NCBI RefSeq assembly: GCF_008932115.1
Contig: NZ_CP044543.1
Location: 248,001-312,000 of the forward strand
Direction of reading: 5' to 3'
DNA: 64,000 bases
Source of the DNA: Bradyrhizobium betae
GTDB taxonomy: Bacteria; Pseudomonadota; Alphaproteobacteria; Rhizobiales; Xanthobacteraceae
The notes beneath the pieces are model-generated. The model was not told where the DNA came from. It did no database searches and was given only the letters and a program-made list of their open reading frames with translations. Positions 27,310-38,214 of the stretch are shown in pieces. The number at the start of each line of letters is the position of its first letter. Position 1 is the stretch's first letter. Position numbers and translations under genes: made by a program.

Positions 27310-27963
27310 TCAGCTCTTGGCGACGGGCGGCAGCAGGGCCTGGAGCGCCTCGGCACGCGAGCGCAGGCCCGGCGGCGTTTCGCCGTCATCGGCGATCGCG
27401 TCGAGCCACTTACGGGCCGCGGTGGAGTCGTTGTTGCGCCAGGCCGACAGCGCCAGCATCTCGCGCGCGGTGTGGCGGAACGTCGATTTGGGCGCGGCGG
27501 AGGCCTCCAGCCGCTGCTGCATGTCGGCATAGGACGCGCTGTCGACCAGCAAGCCGGCGGCACGGATCCTCGCCAGATCCTGCCACTCACCGCCGACGCC
27601 GCGGTCGGCGGCAATGTCGTCATACATCTTGGCCGCGGCCTTGGGATCGCGAGCCGCCGCCTCGGCCGCAGCACGCAGCCGCGCCAGAGTGCGATAGCCC
27701 GAGGGCGCCTTGGTGGCGAGCTCGGCAAAGGCGGCCTCGGCCTCCGCATGCTTGTCCTGGTCGGACAGCTCGGCGGCCTTCTCGAAGGCGGCGCCGGCCT
27801 CGGCGGCCTTCTTGCCCTCCAGATATTGGTAGCCGCGCCAGCCGCCGACGGCGGCCACGACCAGCACCATCAGGGCGATGAACAAGAGGGAATACTTATC
27901 CCACAGCTTCTTGAGCTGTTCGCGACGTACTTCCTCGTCGACTTCGTCAAATAATTCAGACAC
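27310..27963 (-). CDS. YfgM-like tetratricopeptide membrane protein
   Basis: A 217-residue protein with a cytoplasmic N-terminus (MSELFDEVDEEVRREQLKKLWDKY), one transmembrane helix (SLLFIALMVLVVAAVGGW) and a periplasmic helical-repeat domain. This is the layout of YfgM, an ancillary factor of the Sec translocon linked to periplasmic chaperones. It is the first gene of a probable operon with the lipoprotein and der. Confidence 0.85.
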   Translation of the reverse strand: MSELFDEVDEEVRREQLKKLWDKYSLLFIALMVLVVAAVGGWRGYQYLEGKKAAEAGAAFEKAAELSDQDKHAEAEAAFAELATKAPSGYRTLARLRAAAEAAARDPKAAAKMYDDIAADRGVGGEWQDLARIRAAGLLVDSASYADMQQRLEASAAPKSTFRHTAREMLALSAWRNNDSTAARKWLDAIADDGETPPGLRSRAEALQALLPPVAKS

Positions 27964-28130
27964 TTATGCTAATCCCATACCCGTCCGGGTGCGCGCGCCA
28001 AAGCGTTCGCGTCAGGAATCCCGTCCCCCGTGTGGCGGCGAGGTACCCTAACGATATGGCGGTGGCAAGGCAAAGTGAGCCCAATCAAGGCGTTAACCAC
28101 CCGAGAGCGCCCGGAACCGGCGCGCCCGGT

Positions 28131-29723
28131 TCAGGCTCCCAGCAGCTCCCGCAACTGCCGCTTCAGCACCTTGCCATTGGCGTTGCGCGGCAATGGATCG
28201 GCCGTGATCGTCATCGTTTCGGGGACCTTGTAGTCGGACAGCCGCTCGGCGCACCAGGCCCGCAGGGCTTCGCCGGCCACCGGCCCGCGCGTCACCACCA
28301 CGGCATGGACGCGCTCGCCCAGCACCGGACAGGCCTTGGCGACGATCGCGCTCTCGATCACGGCGGGATGGCCGGCGAGCACGGATTCGACCTCGGCGGA
28401 ATAGATCTTCAGGCCGCCGCGGTTGATCATGTCCTTCTGCCGGTCGAACACGCGGACGAATCCCTCGGCATCGACCGAGCCGAGATCGCCGGAGCGCCAG
28501 AATCCGCCGGTGAAGCTCTCGGCCGTGGCCTTCGGGTTGTTCCAATAGCCCTTGATGACGGAGGCGCTCTGGATCCAGAGCTCGCCGATCTCGCCGTGGG
28601 GCAGCTCGCGCCCGTCCGTCCCCATCGCGACGATGCGCGCGCCCGGACACGGCAGACCGACGCTGTCGATGTGGCTCGCCGTCAATTCGCCCGGCATGAT
28701 CGTCGAGGGCGATGTCGTCTCGGTCGAGCCGTAGCAATTCGCGAGCTTCAGACCGGGAATCGTGGCCTTGAGCTTCTCGATGGTCGCGACCGGCATCGGC
28801 GCGCCGCCGAAGCCGCCGATGCGCCAACTCGACAGATCGTAGTTGTCGAAGTCGGGCTGGAGCAGGCAGAGATTGTACATCGCCGGAACCATCACCGTGT
28901 AGGTCACGCGTTCACGCGCGGCGAGCTTGAGATATTCGGCGGCCTTGAACTCCGGCATGATGATCAGCGCACCGCCGCAGCGGACCATCGTCGTGATGTT
29001 GGCGACGACGCCGGTGACATGACCGAGCGGCACCGCCGCGATCGACCGATCGGCTTGCGTCAGTTGCAGGCAGGACACGAACACCATCGAGGAATGCACG
29101 ATGTTGCAATGGGCGAGCATCGCGCCCTTCGGCCTCCCGGTCGTACCCGAGGTGTAGAGGATCATCGCAGTGTCCTCTTCGCCGACCTCGACCGGCGCCG
29201 GTGCCGGTGGATTGTCAGCGAAGGCGGCAAAGCGCGAGAGAGCCGGATCATCGTCGATGGCGATGCGGTGGGTCACATCGGGCACATCCAGCGCGTCGGG
29301 CAGGCGTTCCGCGAGCGCGGCCTCGTGGATCAGGATCCTGGCGCCGCAATCGGCGAGCACATAGGCGATCTCCGGCTTCTGCTGGCGCGTGCCGAGCAGC
29401 ACCGTGACCAACCCTTCATGCGCGGCGGCGAACAACAGCAGCGGAAATTCGATGCGGTTGCCGAGCAGGATCGCGACACGGTCGCCGCGCTGGAGTCCCA
29501 GCTTGCGAAAGCCCGCAGCGATCCGCGTGGCCTGCTCCACCGCCTGTCGCCAGCTCAGGCGAACATTGCCTGCGATCAACGCCTCGCCGTCAACATTGCG
29601 GGCGCACGCGTCCGCAATCATTGCCCACAAGCTTATCGGCCGGTCGCAGAAGGCCGGCACCACCCGATCGCCAAAGCGCGCCTCGAGTCGCATCGGCGGA
29701 ATCGGAGAGTGCGACCAGTCCAT
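28131..29723 (-). CDS. acyl-CoA synthetase (AMP-forming)
   Basis: A 530-residue adenylate-forming enzyme that would activate a carboxylic acid to its CoA thioester. Key motifs are MILYTSGTTGRPKGAMLAH (P-loop-like AMP motif), the YGSTET motif and RSGDLGSVDAEGFVRVFDR, with the C-terminal Lys in NANGKVLKRQLRE. The acid is not predictable; long- or medium-chain fatty acids are most likely. The start may be MRLEARFGDR ten residues in. Confidence 0.9.
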   Translation of the reverse strand: MDWSHSPIPPMRLEARFGDRVVPAFCDRPISLWAMIADACARNVDGEALIAGNVRLSWRQAVEQATRIAAGFRKLGLQRGDRVAILLGNRIEFPLLLFAAAHEGLVTVLLGTRQQKPEIAYVLADCGARILIHEAALAERLPDALDVPDVTHRIAIDDDPALSRFAAFADNPPAPAPVEVGEEDTAMILYTSGTTGRPKGAMLAHCNIVHSSMVFVSCLQLTQADRSIAAVPLGHVTGVVANITTMVRCGGALIIMPEFKAAEYLKLAARERVTYTVMVPAMYNLCLLQPDFDNYDLSSWRIGGFGGAPMPVATIEKLKATIPGLKLANCYGSTETTSPSTIMPGELTASHIDSVGLPCPGARIVAMGTDGRELPHGEIGELWIQSASVIKGYWNNPKATAESFTGGFWRSGDLGSVDAEGFVRVFDRQKDMINRGGLKIYSAEVESVLAGHPAVIESAIVAKACPVLGERVHAVVVTRGPVAGEALRAWCAERLSDYKVPETMTITADPLPRNANGKVLKRQLRELLGA

Positions 29724-29794
29724 CGGAATGCCTCGGCTCGTTGCTATTGCTATCTTCCGCGCACGGGCATGCGGTCCTGTCTTGCGCCGATCGG

Positions 29795-30379
29795 CTAGCC
29801 ACCCATCACGGGAACACCGATCACGACCGGATGGAACGCGAACGCCAGCGCCAGATAGGCGACGACGCCGACCGCGACCGCGATCAGGTCGTTGGTGACG
29901 CCACCCACGGGGATCGGCGGGCCGCCGCCGTCGGTGCGATGCTTTAGCGAGATGCGGTCATAGACCGCCCAGCCCAGGAAGGATCCGAACAGGATGATGG
30001 AGCCGAGATCGCCGTTGGCGAGCAGATGCGCGGCAGCCCACAGCTTGATGCCGGCCAGCATCGGATGCTTCAACGTCGCGTAGATACGGCCACGCAGATA
30101 GGAGGCGACCACCAGGATGACGGCGGGGAGCATCAGCGCGACCGTGATGTGCTTCATCGCCTTCGGCGGATACCAGACGTCGATCCAGCCGGTCGCGCGA
30201 TAATTGGCAAAGCCCCAGATAATGAGTGCCAGACCGGCGAGCGACACCACCGCATAGAGGATCTTGTAAGTCCCCTCACCCAGCCGCGCGATGGCCTGAG
30301 CTCGCGCGTCACGTTTCGTCGTGAAAATATGGGGCGCAAAAAACAGCACCAGCCCCAGGATCATGATCAGCAGACCCAC
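29795..30379 (-). CDS. NnrU family membrane protein
   Basis: A 194-residue protein with about five to six transmembrane helices, beginning MGLLIMILGLVLFFAPHIFTT, with the conserved KHPMLAGIKLWAAAHLLANGD segment of the NnrU family. Family members are associated with nitric oxide reduction and denitrification or with isoprenoid and carotenoid chemistry (15-cis-zeta-carotene isomerase relatives). No denitrification genes are nearby, so the role here is open. Confidence 0.88.
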   Translation of the reverse strand: MGLLIMILGLVLFFAPHIFTTKRDARAQAIARLGEGTYKILYAVVSLAGLALIIWGFANYRATGWIDVWYPPKAMKHITVALMLPAVILVVASYLRGRIYATLKHPMLAGIKLWAAAHLLANGDLGSIILFGSFLGWAVYDRISLKHRTDGGGPPIPVGGVTNDLIAVAVGVVAYLALAFAFHPVVIGVPVMGG

Positions 30380-30445
30380 GACATCCTCCCCTCAACCAGC
30401 ACCCCGCCAATGGCGTATCATTGATTGGCAGATACCCGCAATGCG

Positions 30446-31024
30446 CTACTTGCCCAGCTCCCGATTGTCGACATAGCGGATCGCGATCGGCCGCCCGGCC
30501 AGCGCGCCGCCGAGTCCGCCAGTGAATTTGAGCGGCAGGCAGGCGTTCAGCGACGCATTGATCGCGTTGAGATAGGTGGTTCGGGTATCGGCGGGGACAC
30601 CCGCGGTCGCAAAGGTCAGGCGCGGCGGACCAATCAGGCCGCCTGCCTTGTTGAAGCTGAAGCGCACCGACATCTGCATGCCCGCGCTGGCATGGTCTGA
30701 TGGTGGCGACCAGCAGGTGCGTAGCTCGGCGAAGAGATCGCCGATCGTATCGAGATCGTGATCGGGCTTCTGGTATTTGGCGCGGTCGGAGTCCTTCGGC
30801 ACACTCTCGATCGTAAGCTGGAGGTTCTCCCCATAGGGATAGTCGATCTCGGGAATGCAGGGGCCGGGCTCGAGCGGACTGCAATAGGACGGTGTGCAGG
30901 GCCGGTTATCGAGCACGCTGCATGGCTCGTGCGCAAACGGGATCGGGTTGATCTGCCGAGGGCGCGCCTCGGCAGCGACCGACGGGATCGACAGCAAGAG
31001 AAAGACGAGGATGCCGCGCCACAT
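30446..31024 (-). CDS. secreted TonB-C-like hypothetical protein
   Basis: A 192-residue exported protein with signal peptide MWRGILVFLLLSIPSVAAEA, a cysteine-rich stretch (EPCSVLDNRPCTPSYC, GPCIPE), and a C-terminal part (MSVRFSFNKAGGLIGPPRLTF, LNACLPLKFTGG) resembling TonB C-terminal/TolA-like domains. Function is unknown; the periplasm is the likely location. Confidence 0.65.
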   Translation of the reverse strand: MWRGILVFLLLSIPSVAAEARPRQINPIPFAHEPCSVLDNRPCTPSYCSPLEPGPCIPEIDYPYGENLQLTIESVPKDSDRAKYQKPDHDLDTIGDLFAELRTCWSPPSDHASAGMQMSVRFSFNKAGGLIGPPRLTFATAGVPADTRTTYLNAINASLNACLPLKFTGGLGGALAGRPIAIRYVDNRELGK

Positions 31025-31130
31025 GATGCGAGCTCACGATGCCACAGGGCTGAAACGTGACATCGCCCAGGAGCGCGTCAAGCCCGCGGGCGTTCACATG
31101 CTCGCGCTCGACCGCAGGATGGAGCGTGCC

Positions 31131-32753
<1,623 letters not shown>

Positions 32754-32839
32754 GGCGGCAGCGTTTGGCAGGGAAAATGGGCTGGATCAAGCCTCATATG
32801 GTGATTGCGGAGCCTTCCGGCCAGCCCCATATCGGCTTT

Positions 32840-32908
32840 GGGAAGGACGACCCGCCCGCTCATCAGCATATCAGCCGCGGGGACGACCCTGCCTTGAATG
32901 GAGGGTCG
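32840..32908 (+). promoter_or_regulatory. candidate guanidine-II (mini-ykkC) riboswitch before the SMR exporter
   Basis: Two hairpins with ACGA loops lie in tandem. P1 is at 32840-32857 (GGGAAGG-ACGA-CCCGCCC, loop 32847-32850) and P2 at 32877-32892 (GCGGGG-ACGA-CCCTGC, six base pairs with one G-U). They are 19 bases apart. Paired ACGR-loop hairpins define the guanidine-II class, which controls SugE/Gdx exporters. The sequence CGACCCT (32884-32890) can instead pair with AGGGTCG (32902-32908), which overlaps the GGAGG ribosome binding site at 32900-32904. Ligand-stabilised P2 would then free translation. Confidence 0.75.
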
Positions 32909-32910
32909 CC

Positions 32911-33225
32911 ATGGCCTGGAGCATCCTGTTCGTCGCCGGTCTACTGGAAATCGCCTGGGCGATCGGCCTCAAATACACCGAGGGCTTTACCAGGCTTGTT
33001 CCTTCGGTTCTCACGCTCGCAGCTATGGCCGGCAGCGTCATCCTGCTCGGCCTCGCCCTCAAATCGCTGCCGATTGGAACCGCCTATGCGGTCTGGACCG
33101 GGATCGGCGCGGTCGGCACCGCGGCGCTCGGCATCGTCCTGTTCGGCGAGCCTGCCACGGCGCTCCGCCTCGCCAGCATCGGATTGATCGTCGCCGGCAT
33201 TGTCGGACTGAAGCTCGTCACCTGA
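32911..33225 (+). CDS. gdx: SMR-family guanidinium exporter (Gdx/SugE type)
   Basis: A 104-residue, four-helix small multidrug resistance protein with the essential Glu13 in [17 protein letters not shown], the SugE/Gdx signature that distinguishes it from EmrE-type pumps. Gdx proteins export guanidinium in exchange for protons. The ATG at 32911 has GGAGG six bases upstream and sits behind a two-hairpin guanidine-II riboswitch candidate, which strengthens the assignment. Its stop overlaps the end of convergent pit by eight bases. Confidence 0.9.
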   Translation: MAWSILFVAGLLEIAWAIGLKYTEGFTRLVPSVLTLAAMAGSVILLGLALKSLPIGTAYAVWTGIGAVGTAALGIVLFGEPATALRLASIGLIVAGIVGLKLVT

Positions 33226-34225
33226 CGAAGATCTTGACCGCCCACCAGGTCAGAGCCGCGACGATCGCCGAGGCCGGCATCGTGATCACCCAGGCATAGA
33301 CGATCGAGCTGGCGACGTTCCAGCGCACCGCCGAGAGGCGGCGGGCCGCGCCGACACCGACGATGGCGCCGGTGATGGTATGGGTGGTCGAGACGGGAAC
33401 CCCGAGGAAGGTCGCCATGAACAGCGTGGCGGCGCCGCCGGTTTCGGCGCAAAAGCCCTGCATCGGCGTCAGCTTGGTAATGCGCAATCCCATCGTGCGC
33501 ACGATGCGCCAACCGCCCATCAGCGTCCCCATCGCCATCGCCGCCTGGCACGACAGCACGACCCAGAATGGCACGAAGAATTCGCCGCCGAGTTGGCCCT
33601 GCGAATAGAGCAGTACGGCAATGATGCCCATGGTCTTCTGCGCATCATTGCCGCCATGGCCGAGCGAATAGAGCGAGGCAGAGGCGAACTGCAGGATGCG
33701 GAAGGCACGGTCGACCGCGAACGGCGTCGACCGTACCGACGCCCAGGACACGATCGCCACCAGCACCATCGCGAGCAGGAATCCGACCAACGGAGACAGC
33801 ACGATCGCGATCACCGTCTTGGACAATCCGCTCCAGACCGCCGCCGAAACCCCGGCCTTGGCGACGCCAGCACCGAACAAGCCGCCGATCAGCGCGTGCG
33901 ACGATGATGACGGGATGCCGAGCGCCCAGGTCACGAGGTTCCAGACGATGGCGCCGACGAGGGCTGCGAAGATCACCTGCGCATCGACGATCGCGGGATC
34001 GATGATGCCGGTGCCGATGGTCTGGGCGACGTGCAGCCCGAACACCATGAAGGCAACGAAATTGAAGAAAGCAGCCCAGAACACCGCAAATTGCGGCCGC
34101 AGCACCCGGGTGGAAACGATGGTCGCGATCGAATTGGCGGCATCGTGCAGGCCGTTCAGGAAATCGAACAGCAGCGCGACGGCAATCAATCCGACCAGGA
34201 CGGGAAGACCCAACGCAGCATCCAC
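33218..34225 (-). CDS. pit: inorganic phosphate transporter, PiT family
   Basis: A 335-residue membrane protein with the duplicated PiT domain; signatures are [18 protein letters not shown] near the N-terminus and [19 protein letters not shown] in the second half. PiT carriers take up metal-phosphate complexes by proton or sodium symport. It follows a DUF47 gene by 15 bases, the standard pairing in Rhizobiales. Confidence 0.93.
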   Translation of the reverse strand: MDAALGLPVLVGLIAVALLFDFLNGLHDAANSIATIVSTRVLRPQFAVFWAAFFNFVAFMVFGLHVAQTIGTGIIDPAIVDAQVIFAALVGAIVWNLVTWALGIPSSSSHALIGGLFGAGVAKAGVSAAVWSGLSKTVIAIVLSPLVGFLLAMVLVAIVSWASVRSTPFAVDRAFRILQFASASLYSLGHGGNDAQKTMGIIAVLLYSQGQLGGEFFVPFWVVLSCQAAMAMGTLMGGWRIVRTMGLRITKLTPMQGFCAETGGAATLFMATFLGVPVSTTHTITGAIVGVGAARRLSAVRWNVASSIVYAWVITMPASAIVAALTWWAVKIFVR

Positions 34226-34240
34226 GGCGCGGCCCCTGCC

Positions 34241-34885
34241 CTACACTTGCTCGATGACGATGCTGTTGATCTCGTTCGCGACGTCGTCGAAACGGTCGGC
34301 CACCTTTTCGAGGTGATCGTAGATCTCGACGCCGACGATGAAATCCATCGCGCTGCCGTCGCGATGCTTCAGGAACAGCTCCTTCATCCCGATGTCGTGG
34401 AGGTCGTCGACCCGGCCCTCAAGCTTGGTCAGTTCTTCCGTAATCGCGGTCAGCATGGCGACGTTCTTGCCGATCTCCTGCATCAGCGGCAGCGCGCGGC
34501 CGACCAGATTGGCGCATTCGATCAGGAGCCCGCCGATCTCGCGCATCGGCGGCTCGAAAGTGCGGACCTCGAACAGCATCACGGCCTTGGCGGTCTGCTG
34601 CATCTGGTCGATCGCATCGTCCATCGACGTGATGAGGTTCTTGATGTCGCCGCGATCGAACGGGGTGATGAAGGTGCGGCGCACCGCCGTCAGCACTTCA
34701 CGGGTGATGTTGTCGGCGTCGTTCTCGAACTGGTTGACGCGCTGACAGTAGACCGGCGTCTCCTCACCCCCGTTGAGCATGCCCTGAAGCGCGATCGAAC
34801 CCTGGATCACGGTCTTGGCGTGGCGGTCGAACAGGTCGAAGAACCGTTCTTCCTTGGGCAGGAAAGCGCGAAACCATCGCATCAT
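34241..34885 (-). CDS. DUF47 (PhoU-like) protein paired with phosphate transporter
   Basis: A 214-residue, all-helical cytoplasmic protein with PhoU-like repeats: FENDADNITREV and YDHLEKVADRFDDVANEINSIV carry the acidic metal-binding ExxxD patterns. DUF47 proteins regulate the neighbouring PiT transporter. It begins with two candidate ATG codons (MM). Confidence 0.9.
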   Translation of the reverse strand: MMRWFRAFLPKEERFFDLFDRHAKTVIQGSIALQGMLNGGEETPVYCQRVNQFENDADNITREVLTAVRRTFITPFDRGDIKNLITSMDDAIDQMQQTAKAVMLFEVRTFEPPMREIGGLLIECANLVGRALPLMQEIGKNVAMLTAITEELTKLEGRVDDLHDIGMKELFLKHRDGSAMDFIVGVEIYDHLEKVADRFDDVANEINSIVIEQV

Positions 34886-35008
34886 GGAATAGTCTACCGG
34901 TTGGAAATGGCCCGGCCCGAATAGGCCGCCACAAAACTGTCATAGGCCATTTTCATTCCGCGCGCGTGCCACCTCACGCCCGCGGAGCCGGATCATCCAC
35001 CGCTTTCA

Positions 35009-35029
35009 CGCACCAATTAAATTGGTGCG
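35009..35029. promoter_or_regulatory. perfect 10-base-arm palindrome upstream of the DUF47-pit genes
   Basis: CGCACCAATT and AATTGGTGCG flank a single central A. It lies 123 bases before the DUF47 start and 12 bases after the livM stop, in an AT-richer patch. The GCACC/GGTGC halves recall NtrC sites, but the nine-base spacing is too long for the usual five. A protein-binding site is likely; the regulator is unknown. Confidence 0.4.
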
Positions 35030-35040
35030 ATATCAAAGAT

Positions 35041-36009
35041 TTAGAGCGAGCGCCGGAAGTAATGCGCGATTTCACCGATGACGCCACGGCGGAAGGTGAG
35101 CACGCAGACCACGAAGATCGAGCCCTGGATCACCGTCACCCACTGGCCGAACCCCGCCAGATATTGCTGCATGGCGATGATCGCGAAGGCGCCGACCACG
35201 GGACCGAAGATGGTGCCGAGACCGCCGACCAGCGTCATCAGCACGACCTCGCCCGACATCGACCAGTGCACGTCGGTGAGCGAGGCGTTCTGCGCCACGA
35301 ACACTTTCAGCGAACCGGCAAAGCCGGCGAGCGTGCCCGACAGGACGAACGCCAGGAACTTGTACTGGTCGGTCCGGTAGCCGAGCGAGATCGCGCGCGG
35401 CTCGTTCTCGCGGATCGCCTTCAGCACCTCGCCGAACGGCGAGTTGATGATGCGGTAGATCAGAAGGAAGCCGGCGAGGAAGCCGACCAGTACGACGTAG
35501 TACAGGGTCGTCGGCTTGGAGAGATCGAACACGCCGAACATGTGCCCTTGCGGGATGCCCTGGATGCCGTCTTCACCATGGGTGAACGGTGCCTGGAGAT
35601 AGATAAAGTAAAGGAGTTGCGACAGCGCCAGCGTGATCATCGAGAAGTAGATGCCCTGGCGGCGGATCGAGATGTAGCCGGTGATGAGCGAGAGCACGAA
35701 GGCACCAGCGACGCCGACGAGGATGCCGAGCTCCGGCGGCAGCGCCCACACTTTCAGCGCATGCGCGCTGCAATAGCCGGCCGTGCCCAAGAACATCGCA
35801 TGCCCAAACGACAGCAGGCCGCCATAGCCGATCAGAAGATTGAACGCGCAGGCGAGCAGCGCGAAGCACAGCGCCTGCATCACGAAGAACGGGTAGATGC
35901 CGCTAAATGGCACCGCGGCCAGCAACAGGGCCATCAGCACGAACGCGATCATCTCATCGCGAATGGCGCGCGGGGGCACCGGCAGCGTGTCGTCCGTCAA
36001 GGCTGTCAT
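35041..36009 (-). CDS. livM: branched-chain amino-acid ABC transporter permease LivM
   Basis: A 322-residue inner-membrane permease with eight to ten helices. Recognisable family segments are CAFNLLIGYGGLLSFGHAMFLGTAGYC, the EAA-like loop region SPFGEVLKAIRENEPRAISLGY, and MTLVGGLGTIFGPVVGAFAI. It begins one base after the livH stop and is the last gene of the operon. Confidence 0.93.
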   Translation of the reverse strand: MTALTDDTLPVPPRAIRDEMIAFVLMALLLAAVPFSGIYPFFVMQALCFALLACAFNLLIGYGGLLSFGHAMFLGTAGYCSAHALKVWALPPELGILVGVAGAFVLSLITGYISIRRQGIYFSMITLALSQLLYFIYLQAPFTHGEDGIQGIPQGHMFGVFDLSKPTTLYYVVLVGFLAGFLLIYRIINSPFGEVLKAIRENEPRAISLGYRTDQYKFLAFVLSGTLAGFAGSLKVFVAQNASLTDVHWSMSGEVVLMTLVGGLGTIFGPVVGAFAIIAMQQYLAGFGQWVTVIQGSIFVVCVLTFRRGVIGEIAHYFRRSL

Positions 36010-36010
36010 A

Positions 36011-36874
36011 TCAGGCCGCCCTTCCCGTCAATCCCGTTGGCTTCACCAAGAGCACCAGCACCATCAGCACGAACACGACGGTGTTGGAGGCCTCGGGGTA
36101 GAAATACTTGGTCAGGCCCTCGATCACACCGAGCGCGAAGCCGGTGATGATGGAGCCCATGATCGATCCCATGCCGCCGATCACGACCACCGCGAACACC
36201 ACGATGATGAGGTCTGCGCCCATCAGGGGCCGCACCTGGTTGATCGGCGCCGAGAGCACGCCGGCGAGCGCGGCAAGGCCGACGCCCAGACCGTAGGTCA
36301 GCGTGATCATGCGCGGCACGTTGACGCCGAAGGCCCGCACCAGCGTCGGATTTTCAGTGGCGGCGCGCAGGTATGCGCCGAGCCGCGTCTTCTCGATCAG
36401 GAACCAGGTGGCGATACACACCACCAGCGAGAATATGACGACCCAGCCGCGATAGACGGGCAGGAACATGAAGCCGAGATTCATGCCGCCCTTGAGCTGG
36501 TCCGGAATGGCGTAAGGCAGGCCGGAGGAGCCGAAGTAGTTCTGGAACACGCCCTGCACGATCAAGGCGATGCCGAAGGTCAGCAGCAGGCCGTAGAGAT
36601 GATCGAGCCCGGTCAGCCATTGCAGCATGGTCCGTTCCAGGATCATGCCGAAGATACCGACGATGATCGGCGCGATCAGCAGCGCCCACCAGTAATTGAT
36701 GCCGCCGAGGTTCAACAGAAAATAGGCGACGAAGGCGCCCATCATGTAGACCGCGCCATGGGCGAAATTGATGATGTTGAGCATGCCGAAGATCACGGCG
36801 AGCCCGAGACTGAGCAGCGCGTAAAACGAGCCGTTGATCAGTCCCACCAGTAGCTGAGCGTAAAGAGCCTGCAT
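36011..36874 (-). CDS. livH: branched-chain amino-acid ABC transporter permease LivH
   Basis: A 287-residue permease with the LivH start LLVGLINGSFYALLSLGLAVIFGMLNIINFAHGA and the loop LRAATENPTLVRAFGVNVPRM. It partners LivM to form the translocation pore. It is separated from the upstream binding-protein gene by a strong hairpin, which probably lowers its expression relative to the binding protein. Confidence 0.94.
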   Translation of the reverse strand: MQALYAQLLVGLINGSFYALLSLGLAVIFGMLNIINFAHGAVYMMGAFVAYFLLNLGGINYWWALLIAPIIVGIFGMILERTMLQWLTGLDHLYGLLLTFGIALIVQGVFQNYFGSSGLPYAIPDQLKGGMNLGFMFLPVYRGWVVIFSLVVCIATWFLIEKTRLGAYLRAATENPTLVRAFGVNVPRMITLTYGLGVGLAALAGVLSAPINQVRPLMGADLIIVVFAVVVIGGMGSIMGSIITGFALGVIEGLTKYFYPEASNTVVFVLMVLVLLVKPTGLTGRAA

Positions 36875-36911
36875 CGATCCCGCACCCGGTCCCTTCGGCG
36901 TTCCCTAGAAC

Positions 36912-36936
36912 GCCCGCCGGCTCCGAGCCGGCGGGC
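36912..36936 (-). terminator. attenuating hairpin between binding-protein gene and livH
   Basis: Perfect 11-base arms GCCCGCCGGCT and AGCCGGCGGGC with a three-base loop, nine bases after the binding-protein stop in the direction of transcription. No T-run follows, so partial termination or 3'-end protection of the binding-protein message is more likely than full termination. Confidence 0.65.
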
Positions 36937-36944
36937 TGTTGGTC

Positions 36945-38165
36945 TTACTTCTTAAGCAGCGCGCACTTGCTCTCGGAGAGCGGCGTGAAGGCCTGGTCGC
37001 CCGACACCGTGCCAACCAGCTTGTAGAAGTCCCACGGTCCCTTGGACTCGGAGGGCTTCTTCACCTCGAACAGATAGGCGCTGTGGATGGTGCGGCCGTT
37101 CGGCTGGATCTCGCCCTTGCCGAACAAATCGTCTTCGGTCGGCATCGACTTCATCTTCTCGACCACCTTGACGCCGTCATGAGGATTGCCGCCGAGCGCC
37201 TCCAGCGCCTTGAGATAGTGGCGCACGCCGGCATAGACGCCCGCCTGCACCATGGTCGGCATCGCGCCGTTCTTCATCTTCTCCGAGAATTTCTTGGAGA
37301 AGGCGCGGGTCTGGTCGTTCATGTCCCAGTAGAACGTCTCGGTGAAGTTGAGGCCCTGCGCGGTCTCAAGGCCGATCGCCTTGACGTCGGTGAGGAACAG
37401 CAGCAGCGCCGCCAGCTTCTGCCCGCCCTTGACGATGCCGAACTCGGCCGCCTGCTTGATCGAATTGGTGGTGTCGCCGCCCGCGTTGGCAAGGCCGATG
37501 ATCTTGGCCTTGGACGCCTGCGCCTGGAGCAGGAACGAGGAGAAGTCCGGCGTATTGAGCGGATGCTTGACGCCGCCGATCACCTTGCCGCCATTGGCGG
37601 TGACCACGGCTGTGGTGTCGCGCTCGAGCGCCGCGCCGAAGGCGTAGTCCGCGGTCAGGAAGAACCAGGTGTCGCCGCCGGCCTTCACCAGTGCCTGGCC
37701 CGTGGTGTGGGCCAGCATGTAGGTATCGTAGGTCCAGTGCACGGTGTTGGGCGAGCACTGCGCGTTGGTGAGATCCGAGGTCGCCGCACCGGAATTGATG
37801 TAGACGCCGTTCTTTTCCTTGATGACGTTGTTGACGGCGAGCGCCACGCCCGAGTTCGGCACGTCGACGATGATATCGACCTTGTCGACGTCGAACCACT
37901 GCCGCGCGATCGCGGTGCCGATGTCGGGCTTGTTCTGGTGATCGCCCGAGATGATGTCGATCTTCCAGCCCTTCCCCACCAGGCCGGAATCTTCGACGGC
38001 CATCTGGGCGGCGAGCGTCGAGCCGGGACCGCCGAGGTCGGCATAGAGGCCGGACTGATCGGACAGCGCACCGATCTTGACGGTCTTGTCCTGCGCGAAG
38101 GCTACGCCGGCCGTGGTGACGGCCAACGCCGTGCCGAGCAGAAGCGACGCAATCGACTTTGTCAT
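36945..38165 (-). CDS. branched-chain amino-acid-type ABC substrate-binding protein
   Basis: A 406-residue periplasmic binding protein: signal peptide MTKSIASLLLGTALAVTTAG with cleavage near GVAFAQDK, then KTVKIGALSDQSGLYADLGGPG. It is a close paralogue of the orphan protein at 23932-25158. Placement between livF and livH makes it the cognate receptor of this transporter. Ligand class (branched-chain amino acid, amide or other) is not decidable from sequence. Confidence 0.94.
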   Translation of the reverse strand: MTKSIASLLLGTALAVTTAGVAFAQDKTVKIGALSDQSGLYADLGGPGSTLAAQMAVEDSGLVGKGWKIDIISGDHQNKPDIGTAIARQWFDVDKVDIIVDVPNSGVALAVNNVIKEKNGVYINSGAATSDLTNAQCSPNTVHWTYDTYMLAHTTGQALVKAGGDTWFFLTADYAFGAALERDTTAVVTANGGKVIGGVKHPLNTPDFSSFLLQAQASKAKIIGLANAGGDTTNSIKQAAEFGIVKGGQKLAALLLFLTDVKAIGLETAQGLNFTETFYWDMNDQTRAFSKKFSEKMKNGAMPTMVQAGVYAGVRHYLKALEALGGNPHDGVKVVEKMKSMPTEDDLFGKGEIQPNGRTIHSAYLFEVKKPSESKGPWDFYKLVGTVSGDQAFTPLSESKCALLKK

Positions 38166-38214
38166 GCTACTTTCCTCTTAAACATTCTCGTGGTCGTTCA
38201 GCGCTTGGACGCCC

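Noticed and set aside
35009..35029. NtrC binding site
   Set aside because: The half sites resemble NtrC but are nine bases apart instead of the usual five, and no sigma-54 promoter follows.
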